A DNA stretch of 64,000 nt from Chlamydiales bacterium (GCA_024233455.1 JACKPP010000002.1:496001-560000); one strand, 5' to 3'. Positions 17,018-25,790 are shown, counted from the first letter of the stretch. Notes: generated from the letters alone by a model not told the origin. Numbers and translations: made by a program.

Positions 17018-18280
17018 ATGATTGACATTCACTTAATTCGCAATCAAACAAAAGAAGTAGAAAAGCGCCTTCAAACCAAAGATCCTACGATTTCCCTATC
17101 CCCTATTGTTCAAATGGACAATGAAGCCAGGTCTTTGAAAACCCAAGTAGAAGAACTCAAGTCGGAGCGGAATAGTGTCTCAAAATGCATTGGAGAAAAA
17201 AAACGTTTAGGTGAAGACACTGCCACTTTGATGGCAAGTGTGGCAACACTTGGAGATTCCATTACAGCGCTTGATCAGCAGCTAACTACCCTTTCAGAAA
17301 AACTCCAAAGCGCCCTGAGCCAGCTCCCTAACTTACCCGACGCCTCCGTTTCTATCTCCGCTGATCCCAAAGACAATGTTTTTGTGCGCGCATGGGGTGA
17401 AAAACCAACCTTTAGCTTTGCACCTAAGCATCACCTTGAACTGGGCGAAAAGCATAAGCTCTTTGACTTTGAAAAAGCAGCCAAAATCACTGGCAGTGGT
17501 TGGCCCCTCTACCGTGGAAACGGTGCCAGATTGGAGTGGGCGCTGCTTAACTTCATGCTCGATTTCCATATCAAAAATGGCTACGAGATGATCCTCCCCC
17601 CCCTTGTAGCCCGTCCTGATATCATGTACGGTTCCGGTCAGCTACCCAAATTTGCAGATCAGCTCTACAAGCTTGAAGATGATTTTTATCTCAATCCCAC
17701 TTCTGAAGTTGTGCTCAATGGCCTGAACTACGACTCGATTATCGACGCTAAAGATTTGCCTCAAAAATATGCGGCCTACACCCCTTGTTTCCGCAGGGAA
17801 GCGGGAGCTGCTGGCAGTGGTGAACGAGGTCTTATTCGCATGCACCAATTCAATAAAGTAGAAATGTTTTGCTTCTGCCACCCCGATGAAAGTGACAATC
17901 TATTTGATGAAATGATCGATAATGCTGAGAACCTACTCAAAGCGCTTAACTTGCACTACCGCGTCATGAATCTGGTCACCGGAGACCTATCCTTTGGTGC
18001 GGCCAGGTGCTACGACATCGAAGTATGGCTACCGGGTCAAAACCGCTACTACGAAGTTTCCTCTGTTTCTAACTGCCGAGACTTTCAAGCCAGACGCTCC
18101 AAAACCAGAGCTAAAGCAGGTTCAGACAAACCCTTTTTAGTGCATACACTGAACGGGTCAGGTCTTGCCACTTCGCGCCTACTTGTGGCAATCCTAGAAA
18201 ACAACCAACAGTCGGACGGAACCATTCCTCTACCTACAGCGCTTCACCCTTACATGGGTGATCTGACTTTGCTCAGGTGA
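17018..18280 (+). CDS. serS: Seryl-tRNA synthetase
   Basis: Class II aminoacyl-tRNA synthetase charging tRNA-Ser. 420 residues: an N-terminal coiled-coil arm (residues ~10-105) that contacts the long variable arm of tRNA-Ser, then the catalytic core with motif 2 YTPCFRREAGAAGSGERGLI, RMHQFNKVEMF, and motif 3 NGSGLATSRLLVAILENNQ near the C-terminus. Start ATG 17018 follows CGGAG. In C. trachomatis serS (CT729) is next to CT728 and CT727; here the same neighbours are 3.3 kb away, separated by the phosphatase gene and the IS. The gene converges on the phosphatase gene with only a few bases between stop codons. Confidence 0.96.
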   Translation: MIDIHLIRNQTKEVEKRLQTKDPTISLSPIVQMDNEARSLKTQVEELKSERNSVSKCIGEKKRLGEDTATLMASVATLGDSITALDQQLTTLSEKLQSALSQLPNLPDASVSISADPKDNVFVRAWGEKPTFSFAPKHHLELGEKHKLFDFEKAAKITGSGWPLYRGNGARLEWALLNFMLDFHIKNGYEMILPPLVARPDIMYGSGQLPKFADQLYKLEDDFYLNPTSEVVLNGLNYDSIIDAKDLPQKYAAYTPCFRREAGAAGSGERGLIRMHQFNKVEMFCFCHPDESDNLFDEMIDNAENLLKALNLHYRVMNLVTGDLSFGAARCYDIEVWLPGQNRYYEVSSVSNCRDFQARRSKTRAKAGSDKPFLVHTLNGSGLATSRLLVAILENNQQSDGTIPLPTALHPYMGDLTLLR

Positions 18281-18284
18281 GGAC

Positions 18285-19814
18285 CTAAGGATGGCTGACC
18301 TGCAAGGTTGTATCCATCCGCAGCAAACGGTGATCCGACAAGGGCTGTTGAGTTAGGTCATTTTTGTTGTGGGTATCAACTAATCGAACAGTGGTGTTTT
18401 CGACTTTACTTGCGTCGCTTTTAGCCAGTAGCACGTAATCATAAATAAAGGGAGCACTTACCTCTCTATCATACACAGCATCTTCAAACATGTCGGTACA
18501 GGTATAACTATCATCAGTCACCGCAGTTACATTCATATTACCCAGATCGATATAATTTTCCAAAATACCAGAATGCTGGTACTCATCCACCAATTCTCCA
18601 TCAAAGAGGCGCGGGCCAAAGACGACGTTTAAATCGCCTTCAAAAAATGTAGGCGCTTTGATGGGGTGTGTGGTCAGGTAATCAGTTACCGCGGCAATTT
18701 CTGCTTGGCGAATTTTACGGTCGGCATCGCTGTTAAATGGCTGTAAATGAGAAGAAATAATACGTGCAATCACTCGATCATCTGATCGGATATTAGCCAC
18801 AAAAAAGCCTTTATTGACTTGCCACTGCATCCCCTCAACTTGAAAAGGGATGAATGCCGGCTGGTCGATGGGATATTTGCTGGCAATAAAAAGGCCGCTA
18901 TTAATTCCAAGGTTCTTGGCATCAATGCCAGGTGCTTCAGGGGCATTATGGCCAAAGTAGTTGGGTCCAATGTCGTAGTTGAAGTAGCGGTATTTGGATC
19001 CAAGTTTATCGATGAGGGCTTTAGCCCCCTCCTCGTCAAAAACTTCTTGCAAAGCAACAACATCAGCATCTTGCTCTAGAATGATATTTCCAATGCCTTC
19101 TATGCGCTCCGCCCAGGGCTGAATGCCGCCAAAAAAGTAGGTGTAGTTGGCGGGCATGAAAATAATGTTTCCGCTAAGGGTTGAAAATGCGCCATCTTTT
19201 GGAAGCGTTTTTTTTGGTGCATTGGTCTCAAATGAGTTAAAGTTTTGCGTTCCTTTTGCTTGCAGATCTGTTGCCAGATCGTTATAACCGTACCCCTGAG
19301 CAATGCAGTAGAGGTAATGCCACTCAAAGGGTTTTAGATCCGCATCTTCATCAAGCTTTTTCAGGGCGTAGCCTTCGAATGCTGCTTTAAAATCAGGGTT
19401 TTGGAATTTTTCATTGTAGGTCATAACTATAGCTTCTTTGGCCGCATCCAGATCTTCTTGACTGATCTGGTCATCATCCTTCAGCGCTTTTGCCCCTGTA
19501 ACCCATAAAGTCGACCCGTAAACCTGGACGCTGGATGTCGCCTTATTCCAGGTCTGGATGATGTCTGCCATTGGTGCATCGTTAGCAAATTGAGCTTGCA
19601 GCTGGGCAGTTTGAGGATTAAACGTGCTTTCTTGATCCCGCTGCATTTCACTGAGCCCCTCGCGAGTTGTTGGCACAAGATCCCGAATTTTCTTATCTGG
19701 ATAAGACACCACCTCAATTTGTTCATTTCTAGGAGGTTGTGAATAAGTTACTTGCGCAGCGCCTAAGCCAAATAAAGCTGTCATAAATGTTAACCCGGTT
19801 ATTATCAGTTTGTT
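18285..19814 (-). pseudogene. Secreted endonuclease/exonuclease/phosphatase (sphingomyelinase-like) gene, 5' end cut off by IS
   Basis: The body encodes 509 residues of an exported EEP-superfamily phosphodiesterase: DADVVALQEVFDEEG (metal Glu), FEGDLNVVFGP (GDxN), PLSDHRLLRM (catalytic SDH), preceded by ~230 residues of unrecognised sequence. The fold and composition resemble bacterial neutral sphingomyelinases/secreted phosphatases. The first in-frame ATG (19784) gives a signal peptide without a charged n-region. Joining the 9 bases ATGATTTAT at 21465-21457 directly to 19814, i.e. removing the IS, restores MIYNKLIITGLTFMTALFGL in frame, a textbook signal peptide, and a 512-residue protein. 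The catalytic part is uninterrupted, so low-level expression from an internal start or IS readthrough is possible. Confidence 0.8.
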
Positions 19815-19950
19815 TTGAACCTCTCTTTCCTGAAGGAAAGAAATTCTTGCTTCATCGCTCCCTAACGGGCCGCTCCACAAGCTTTTAAGACCGTCATTCC
19901 CGCGGCCTTGATTGCTATACTGCTGTTGTAGTCTCGATCTATGTCTAGCC
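19815..19950 (-). ncRNA. Candidate omega/right-end RNA of TnpB
   Basis: In IS200/IS605 elements a guide RNA covers the 3' end of tnpB and the right end of the element, its guide being the flanking DNA. The corresponding interval here contains the tnpB 3' end and the right-end hairpin (19824-19841). The exact 5' end is not visible. If made, its guide would begin with the bases AACAAACTG at 19814-19806, i.e. the phosphatase gene itself, matching the pre-insertion allele next to a TTTAT motif. Confidence 0.4.
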
Positions 19951-21001
19951 CACAATTTTTGCAGTTATATCTTCTCATTTGCAAGCTCATTTCACGCCGG
20001 TTTCCACACGATGAGCAGATTTGAGTACTTGGAAAGTATTCTCCCGCTTCGACAAAGTGCTTTCCTAGCTCCTGAGCTTTGTATTTTAGATAGGTCAAAA
20101 ACTGCCTCCATCCGGCATCGCTGATGGACCTAGCTAGTTTGTGTTGCTTTGCTTGCAATAGGGCTTTGATCTTCAGTGTTTCGACACAGATGACGTCGTG
20201 ATTTTTAACGATCCACGTCGATAGCTGATGCGCAAAGTTTTCTCTGGCATGTTTGATTTTAGCATGCAGTTTTGCAAGCTGTTGTTTAGCTTTCCTCCAG
20301 TTGTTGCTGCCCTTTTGTTTTTTAGATAATCGCTTTTGTAGTACCTGCAGCCGCGGCAAAAGCTTATGGTAGAATTTTGGTGACTCGATGGAGACTAGTT
20401 CATGCTCTTTCCCAATAGCGCATGTGGCGTAGGTTTTGATCCCAACGTCGATCCCGATCGCATTGTCTTCTTTGATAGGGACTGGTATAGGATCGGGGAT
20501 TTCGATCAAACAAGAAAAGCTGATGTACCAGTGCTCACCTTCTCTTGCTATAGTGGTTTGCTTGAGATCTCCTTTGATTTCTCTGGATTTGATGAATGTG
20601 ACCCACCCAATTTTTGGCAAATAGGCTTTATTATTATCGATCTTAACGCCTTGTGGATACCTAAAGCTATCTCTTATCCCCTTGCACTTGAATTTGGGGT
20701 AGCCACCGTCTTTTTTCCTAAAAAACCGTTTAAATCCCTTGTCTAGATCTTGGAGTGATTGCTGCAGAATTTGCGAGTGCATATCTTTTAGCCAGCAGGT
20801 AGCTTCTTGTTTTTTGAGTTGGGTAAGTTCGATATTTTGCTCATAGTAGCTAATGGATTTCCCCGCATTTTCGTAGAGCTCTTTTCGTTTTGCAAGCCCT
20901 CGGTTGTAGACAAAACGGCATGACCCTGCAAAGCGAGCGAGTTTTTGCTTTTGCTCTTTTGTCGGCTTTATCCTGTAGCGAAACGCTTTGCGTATTACCA
21001 T
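19862..21001 (-). CDS. tnpB: TnpB, RNA-guided RuvC nuclease of IS605 element
   Basis: 379 residues, full length. N-terminal HTH-like domain (FRYRIKPTKEQKQKLARFAG), WED-like middle, and a RuvC core with all three acidic residues visible: GIDVGIKTYA (Asp near 197), VICVETLKIKALL (Glu near 281) and GLDIDRDYNSSIAI (Asp near 360). The zinc ribbon CSSCG...YNCKNCG lies just before the last Asp. No frameshift or stop is seen, in contrast to the divergent tnpA. TnpB with its omega RNA cleaves donor-joint DNA and promotes retention of the element. Divergent from tnpA with 22 bp between starts, so the promoters overlap. Confidence 0.93.
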   Translation of the reverse strand: MVIRKAFRYRIKPTKEQKQKLARFAGSCRFVYNRGLAKRKELYENAGKSISYYEQNIELTQLKKQEATCWLKDMHSQILQQSLQDLDKGFKRFFRKKDGGYPKFKCKGIRDSFRYPQGVKIDNNKAYLPKIGWVTFIKSREIKGDLKQTTIAREGEHWYISFSCLIEIPDPIPVPIKEDNAIGIDVGIKTYATCAIGKEHELVSIESPKFYHKLLPRLQVLQKRLSKKQKGSNNWRKAKQQLAKLHAKIKHARENFAHQLSTWIVKNHDVICVETLKIKALLQAKQHKLARSISDAGWRQFLTYLKYKAQELGKHFVEAGEYFPSTQICSSCGNRREMSLQMRRYNCKNCGLDIDRDYNSSIAIKAAGMTVLKACGAAR

Positions 21002-21023
21002 GATTATATTTTAAATTTGGTTT

Positions 21024-21410
21024 ATGAAGATGTCAATAACTAATTTAAGAAGAGGACGAACTTGTGTTTTTCTCCTTCATACCCATTTGGCCTTTGTTAC
21101 TAAATACAGAAAGAGAGTTTTTACAAAAGAAATTTTGAAGGAGTTAGAGAAAATATTTCACAGTGTCTGCTCGGACTTTCAATCTACGTTAAGCGAATTT
21201 AATGGAGAGGTTGATCACGTCCATCTCCTTGTCAATTCTCTTAAAGGTGTCTCTTCACGACTCATTCGAAAAAACAACTACCCATCAGTAACAAGAGCTC
21301 TCTTTGGCAAAAGCTTTTGGTCCCCTAGTTATTTTGCCGGAAGTTGTGGCGGGGCCAGTATTGATGCCATTAGATAATATATTGAAAAACAGCACCTACC
21401 GCATAACTAA
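21024..21410 (+). pseudogene. tnpA: TnpA, Y1 (HUH) transposase of IS605 element, doubly inactivated
   Basis: The N-terminal part is typical (RRGRTCVFLLHTHLAFVTKY, RKRVFTKEILKELEKIF) and the HUH motif DHVHLLV is kept. Two lesions follow. First, after HLLV the frame jumps to NSLKGVSSRLIRKNNYPS, missing about 13 residues that family members have between two LV pairs (the xYPPKVxxSKLV stretch), an in-frame deletion. Second, after SPSYFAGSCGGASIDAIR the codon TAA (21375-21377) replaces the usual CAA Gln, directly before TAT ATT GAA, so the catalytic Tyr and its helix (YIEKQHLPHN, ending 21410) are not translated. Start is ATG 21024 or 21030. Confidence 0.88.
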
Positions 21411-21456
21411 TTCGCGAGCGCCGTTTATAAATGGCCGGGTTTTCGGCGCTTTAGTG

Positions 21457-21465
21457 ATAAATCAT
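21457..21465 (-). pseudogene. Detached first three codons of the phosphatase gene
   Basis: ATG ATT TAT at 21465-21457 immediately precedes the IS left end on the minus strand. Joined to the codons AAC AAA CTG at 19814-19806 on the other side of the IS, they complete the signal peptide of the phosphatase. The native promoter and ribosome-binding region of that gene should therefore lie upstream, in 21466-21600. Confidence 0.75.
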
Positions 21466-21603
21466 AACAAATATTCTACATGATCAATAGTTAAAAGTCA
21501 AGTTCCCAATATACCCAAGATAGCGGGTATTTGACCCAACCGTAGAGCAGCTTTTTTGAATTTACTTTGGTATAAGTTTTTGTCATGTTATTGTCTTTGA
21601 ATT

Positions 21604-22317
21604 ATGAGCACAGACCATTTTGAAGGAAAATCAGTCCCTGAGCATTTGAAACAGGCCAGATTGAAGGGCGCCCTGGTGGCCAAAGAAGTGCATGGAAGAG
21701 AGCTGTCTGGCGCATTTGCCGCCGGTATCGATAGCGCCAAAGAAACCAGTTTACTCTTAGCTGTACTCGCCTTGTTTATATCGCCGACATGGCCCCTGGT
21801 ACTTTGTCTTTTTGCTGGCTGGCTGGTTTGGAAGGTAGGCCGCAGCGCTTGTCTGGGCTGGGCCAGGTTAGAGCGGCTACACCGCATGATCGAAGAAGAG
21901 CGCTTTGAGATCGAACATCACAGAGATCAGGAAAAACAAGAACTCACTGAGATGTATGCAGCTAAAGGTTTCGATGGTAAAATGCTAGATGAAATCATAG
22001 AAACATTAATGGCCGATGATAATCGTCTGCTGATGGTGATGCTGGAAGAGGAATTAGGCATTGCCATAGAAAGCTATGAGCATCCTTTAAGACAGGCCAT
22101 TGGAGCAGCTGTTGGCGTGCTAATCGCATTTGGGCTCGCCGGTTTAGGATTTTGGGCTTTTCCACTGGGTGTTAGTCTCAGCGCAATAGGCATCTTTCTT
22201 GTAGCTAGCGTATGGGCGGCAAAACGCGAGCGCAATCACCGCATAAAAGCAGCCATTTGGAACCTAGCTGTAGGCCTTTTAGCTTATGGCGCAGCGTATT
22301 TTGTCCATGAGCTATAG
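21604..22317 (+). CDS. VIT1/CCC1-like membrane protein (CT728 homologue)
   Basis: 237 residues. Four hydrophobic helices: two near 48-66 and 66-85, two near 160-185 and 185-200, plus one at the C-terminus. Between them lies an acidic cytosolic segment, EEERFEIEHHRDQEKQELTE then MYAAKGFDGKMLDEIIETLM and MVMLEEELGI, which closely follows the metal-binding domain of vacuolar-iron-transporter (VIT1/CCC1) proteins. Members export or sequester Fe2+/Mn2+. It sits in the place of C. trachomatis CT728, directly before the P1B ATPase (CT727), with which it overlaps by 11 bp. Inferred role: handling divalent metal with its partner ATPase. The transported ion is not proven. Confidence 0.72.
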   Translation: MSTDHFEGKSVPEHLKQARLKGALVAKEVHGRELSGAFAAGIDSAKETSLLLAVLALFISPTWPLVLCLFAGWLVWKVGRSACLGWARLERLHRMIEEERFEIEHHRDQEKQELTEMYAAKGFDGKMLDEIIETLMADDNRLLMVMLEEELGIAIESYEHPLRQAIGAAVGVLIAFGLAGLGFWAFPLGVSLSAIGIFLVASVWAAKRERNHRIKAAIWNLAVGLLAYGAAYFVHEL

Positions 22318-24223
22318 TTTTGATGATTACTTTGCTCAAGGAAGCAGCGAAGCTATCAGTCCATTTCTGACAGCTCGAGGCAAACTTTGGGCGAAAAATT
22401 TACATTTGCGCGCATCGATTCTATCTGCTTTGCTCCTGGCGCTTAGCTTTGGTCTGAGTTTTTATTCCTTTGCAGCCTCTAGACTCGCTCTTATTTTTGT
22501 CTATTTCATCGCGGGAACGCCAGCGTTATTGAATACAATTGAAGATCTTAAGGGTTTCGAAATTAATATCGATGTACTTATGACGCTTGCAGCTTTTTTA
22601 TCGGTTTTGATTGGAGCTGAGCTGGAAGGCGCGCTGCTACTTGTTCTATTTGCTATCTCCGGGGCTATGGAAGAGGTGGTGATGCGTAAAACGCAAAGCG
22701 CTATCAATAGCCTGCGGCATATTTCTCCTACACGCGTTACCCAAATTGCCAGTGATGGATCTCTGTTTGAGCGCTCCATTAGAGAAATCGGCAGAGGCGA
22801 AAAAATTTTGGTACGCGCTGGCGAGTTAATTCCGCTCGATGGAGTAATTAAAAGTGGCGCCTCATTTGTCAATTTAGTCCACCTAACCGGTGAAAGCGTG
22901 CCTCTATCTAAAGGTCCTGGTGATGAAGTGCCAGCTGGGGCGCGCAATATCGATGGACAATTGACAGTGGAAGTGCTGCGGGTAAGCTCTGAATCTACCC
23001 TAACGCGTATTATCAAGCTCATCGAAGAGGCCAGCAGCTCAAAACCGCGCTTGCAACGCACTTTGGATCGCTTTGGTAAACCGTATGCGATGACAATTAT
23101 TGGGCTTGCAACTTTGTTTGCCCTTGCTTTGCCACTTTTTGGTATTCCCTACTCGGGGATCGAAGGCTCGATCTACAGAGCGCTAGCTTTTTTGATTGCT
23201 GCCTCGCCCTGCGCGCTCATTATAGCCACGCCCACAGCCTATTTAAGCGCGCTTTCTGCATGTGCCAAACAAGGCATCCTACTCAAAGGTGGCGTGATAC
23301 TAGACAGCCTAGCCAGTTGCCACACCATTGCCTTTGATAAAACCGGAACGCTTACAACCGGCGAGCTTGAGTGCATTGGCGTGAGTCCAGCAAACGACCA
23401 GGCAATCGCTATTGCTGCAGGACTTGAGCGCGGCTCAAAACACCCTATCGCTCACGCGATTTTAGCCTACGCCCAATCTAAAAACCTACCACCAGCTGAA
23501 ATTGAGAATTTTAAATCCATTCCAGGCTCTGGCCTGGAGGGACGATTAAAAGATGGAACCTATGTTGCTATTGGAAACCTCCCCTTCATCTCAGCCAAAA
23601 CCCCGGTCCCCGAAATTCAGCGATTAGCAGGTGAACTCATCTCGCTGCTCTTAATTGGCACCGAACTTACCGTACTAAAATTTTCGGATCATGTGCGACC
23701 TGGGATGCTAGAGCTTATTTCGGCTCTGAATCTAGAAGTGGTGATGCTAACTGGCGATCACCATGAGAATGCTCTTTCTATTGCCAAGAGTTTAAATATT
23801 CAGAGTGTGCATGCTGACTTAAAACCCGAAGATAAGCTGAGACTTGTCTCAGAGCTGTCGCAAGAAAAGGGGCTAGCTATGGTTGGAGATGGAATTAACG
23901 ATGCACCAGCCCTAGCTAGAGCCACAGTAGGTATCGCTATGGGTAAAGTAGGCAGCATGGCAGCGATCGACGCATCCGATATCATTTTTTTGCACGATGA
24001 TTTAGAACAACTGCCCTGGCTGATTAAAAAAGCGCACCATACTTTGCGTATTGTTAAACAAAATCTGGGCCTGGCTTTGGCCGTGATTTTTCTGGTCACA
24101 ACACCAGCGCTTTTGGGCTACATTCCCCTATGGCTGGCCGTTGTGTTGCATGAGGGTGGGACAGTTATTGTCGGATTAAATGGGCTACGACTTAGTAAGA
24201 CAAGCGTCGAACTTGACCATTGA
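22307..24223 (+). CDS. zntA: P1B-type heavy-metal-translocating ATPase (CT727 homologue, P1B-4-like)
   Basis: 638 residues from ATG 22307 (an ATG at 22286 is deeper in the upstream gene). No N-terminal HMA domain. Visible: HLTGESVPLSKGPGDEVPAG (actuator), AASPCALIIATPTAYLSAL (metal-site helix with SPC), AFDKTGTLTTGEL (phosphorylated Asp), GSKHPIAHAIL, MLTGDHHENALSIA, MVGDGINDAPALARA, and LHEGGTVIVGLNGLRL in the last helix. SPC in TM4 with HEGGT in TM6 marks the P1B-4 (Co/Fe-type) subgroup rather than classical Zn/Cd exporters with CPC, although the chlamydial gene is usually named zntA. Exports metal from the cytosol. Translationally coupled to the VIT1-like gene; its 3' end overlaps the convergent kinase gene by 32 bp. 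Confidence 0.88.
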   Translation: MSYSFDDYFAQGSSEAISPFLTARGKLWAKNLHLRASILSALLLALSFGLSFYSFAASRLALIFVYFIAGTPALLNTIEDLKGFEINIDVLMTLAAFLSVLIGAELEGALLLVLFAISGAMEEVVMRKTQSAINSLRHISPTRVTQIASDGSLFERSIREIGRGEKILVRAGELIPLDGVIKSGASFVNLVHLTGESVPLSKGPGDEVPAGARNIDGQLTVEVLRVSSESTLTRIIKLIEEASSSKPRLQRTLDRFGKPYAMTIIGLATLFALALPLFGIPYSGIEGSIYRALAFLIAASPCALIIATPTAYLSALSACAKQGILLKGGVILDSLASCHTIAFDKTGTLTTGELECIGVSPANDQAIAIAAGLERGSKHPIAHAILAYAQSKNLPPAEIENFKSIPGSGLEGRLKDGTYVAIGNLPFISAKTPVPEIQRLAGELISLLLIGTELTVLKFSDHVRPGMLELISALNLEVVMLTGDHHENALSIAKSLNIQSVHADLKPEDKLRLVSELSQEKGLAMVGDGINDAPALARATVGIAMGKVGSMAAIDASDIIFLHDDLEQLPWLIKKAHHTLRIVKQNLGLALAVIFLVTTPALLGYIPLWLAVVLHEGGTVIVGLNGLRLSKTSVELDH

Positions 24224-25484
24224 CGTTTCTAGCTTTTTCCACAGGCTTGCTATGCGACAAAATACGCATAATTTCATCACGAATGCTAATGGGATTGATA
24301 TATTCCCCCTTTAGATCAGAACGACACATGACATCATCCAAGTAAGAGGTAATCTCAGGATATTGACCTTGGAATACCATAGCGAGTGTTATGGCAAAAG
24401 CGTAGATATCCCAACATTGTGTTTGAGGTAATTGTTTTTCACGTTGAATTGGAGGCCAGTAGGTTTTTGTACCGCTAAAACTTTGTCTAGGGGGGTCTAT
24501 GCGAACGATTTCATCTAAATCAGCAATAACAAAATGAAAACCCTCAGATTCAGGTAATGGGTTAACCAATATGTTGTCTGGCTTAATATCTCGATGAACA
24601 AAGCCTTCCGTATGAATAAAATCTAAACCACTTGCGACTTGTTCAACGCATGCTTTTTGTAGAATTAAAGGGAGCCTCGCGCCCCAAGCCAGCAAATCCA
24701 CTAAACAATGAGCAAAATAGGGTTGAAATGCGCGTAGCTTAGATTTTCCATGTTTACAGGTGTAGGGTTCAATGGATAAAAAACCCTGCACGTTAGAATG
24801 CTCAGAAACAGCCTTGATCGAATCTAACTTCCCCAACAGGCCAGTATTCTTAATATTCATGTCCGCGATAGGAAAAATCTCCTTAGTGTCCGAATTGACC
24901 CAATAGGCCTTTTTCACCTTTTTGAAATAGCCAATGGACTTCGGAGTAGGATGGAGATAAATGGGCTTAAGTTTAGCCGAAAGATCAGGTGGGGTGTCAA
25001 TTACCCACTGGGCAATCTCTTCAATTTGATAGCGCTGCAATTTCATACCTGAATTTGCCTTCTTTATATCCTTAATCAGCAAACGGAATTTAGCACCTGC
25101 TTCCTCTTCCTCATCATCCGATTCAATGCAATCTCGTGCTATACATTTCAGCATGATTGCCATGGTAACTTCTTGTGCATTACATGCCTTCGCTGCATTA
25201 AAGATTGTCAGCTCATCTGCTTTTTGAAGGGAATCAGTTTGCTCAAGAATCGTTGTTACAACATCGAAGCATTGTATATCCAATAAACTACTTAGGAAAA
25301 TACGCATGACGGTTGAAGTTTCAGCTGGGTCTAGTTTTACAGTTTTAAAAGCCGTGCCTAAAGTCTCAACTGGTGAGTTCATAAGATGAGTTCTTATCTG
25401 CTCCCAAACATTACGGTATTCTGGCGCTTGGGTTCCGAGGAGAGAAAACACTTCCACATTTATTGTATTAACGTTGCCTGCCAT
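24192..25484 (-). CDS. Divergent eukaryotic-type protein kinase-like protein
   Basis: 430 residues from ATG 25484 (a GTG at 25505 is also in frame). The C-terminal half has kinase C-lobe landmarks: GLDFIHTEGFVHRDIKPDNI (HRD...K..N catalytic loop), FVIADLDEI in place of DFG (metal Asp kept), FSGTKTYWPPIQRE resembling the APE region, and WDIYAFAITLAMVFQGQYP. A recognisable glycine loop and VAxK lysine are not visible; the weak candidate N-lobe is YWVNSDTKEIFPIADM. The first ~200 residues are helical and of no known family. Chlamydiae carry housekeeping Pkn kinases with clearer N-lobes, so this may be a secreted or atypical kinase. No signal peptide. Convergent with, and overlapping, the P1B ATPase gene. 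Confidence 0.72.
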   Translation of the reverse strand: MAGNVNTINVEVFSLLGTQAPEYRNVWEQIRTHLMNSPVETLGTAFKTVKLDPAETSTVMRIFLSSLLDIQCFDVVTTILEQTDSLQKADELTIFNAAKACNAQEVTMAIMLKCIARDCIESDDEEEEAGAKFRLLIKDIKKANSGMKLQRYQIEEIAQWVIDTPPDLSAKLKPIYLHPTPKSIGYFKKVKKAYWVNSDTKEIFPIADMNIKNTGLLGKLDSIKAVSEHSNVQGFLSIEPYTCKHGKSKLRAFQPYFAHCLVDLLAWGARLPLILQKACVEQVASGLDFIHTEGFVHRDIKPDNILVNPLPESEGFHFVIADLDEIVRIDPPRQSFSGTKTYWPPIQREKQLPQTQCWDIYAFAITLAMVFQGQYPEITSYLDDVMCRSDLKGEYINPISIRDEIMRILSHSKPVEKARNVNGQVRRLSY

Positions 25485-25790
25485 AGTAGATCCACTATAA
25501 CACACAACTTAATAATTATCAATGATTAAATTTACATAATAATTTAAATTTGAATATTTATAAAAAAGAAGAACACCACCCAACTATCTTCTTAATACGG
25601 ACCTTAATCTTCTCTTGGAACAAAAGTCCTTGATTTCATCGCTTTTGGATAGAAAATTGATTACACGCCTTTCAATATAATTAAATTGAAGTTATATATA
25701 GAATATATTTTTTAACATAATATATAATAAAAAATAGACAGATAGAGAATAGTTATAAATAAACTTCATAAAAAATTGATTTTCAAGTAA

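Larger units (their letters stand above)
19815..21456 (-). mobile_element. IS200/IS605-family element (IS608-like ends), interrupting a secreted phosphatase gene
   Basis: Divergent tnpA and tnpB with both palindromic ends recognisable. Reading the minus strand, the left end starts after TTAT (21460-21457) with CACTAAAG at the foot of a hairpin (arms agcgccg/cggcgct at 21417-21423 and 21444-21450). The right end has GAAT (19846-19843) at the foot of the hairpin TCTTTCC-TTCA-GGAAAGA (19841-19824), and closes with TCAA (19818-19815). AAAG, GAAT and TCAA are the guide and cleavage tetranucleotides described for IS608. No target duplication is expected for this family. Boundaries are confirmed by the in-frame repair of the flanking gene when the 1642 bp are removed. 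Confidence 0.85.
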
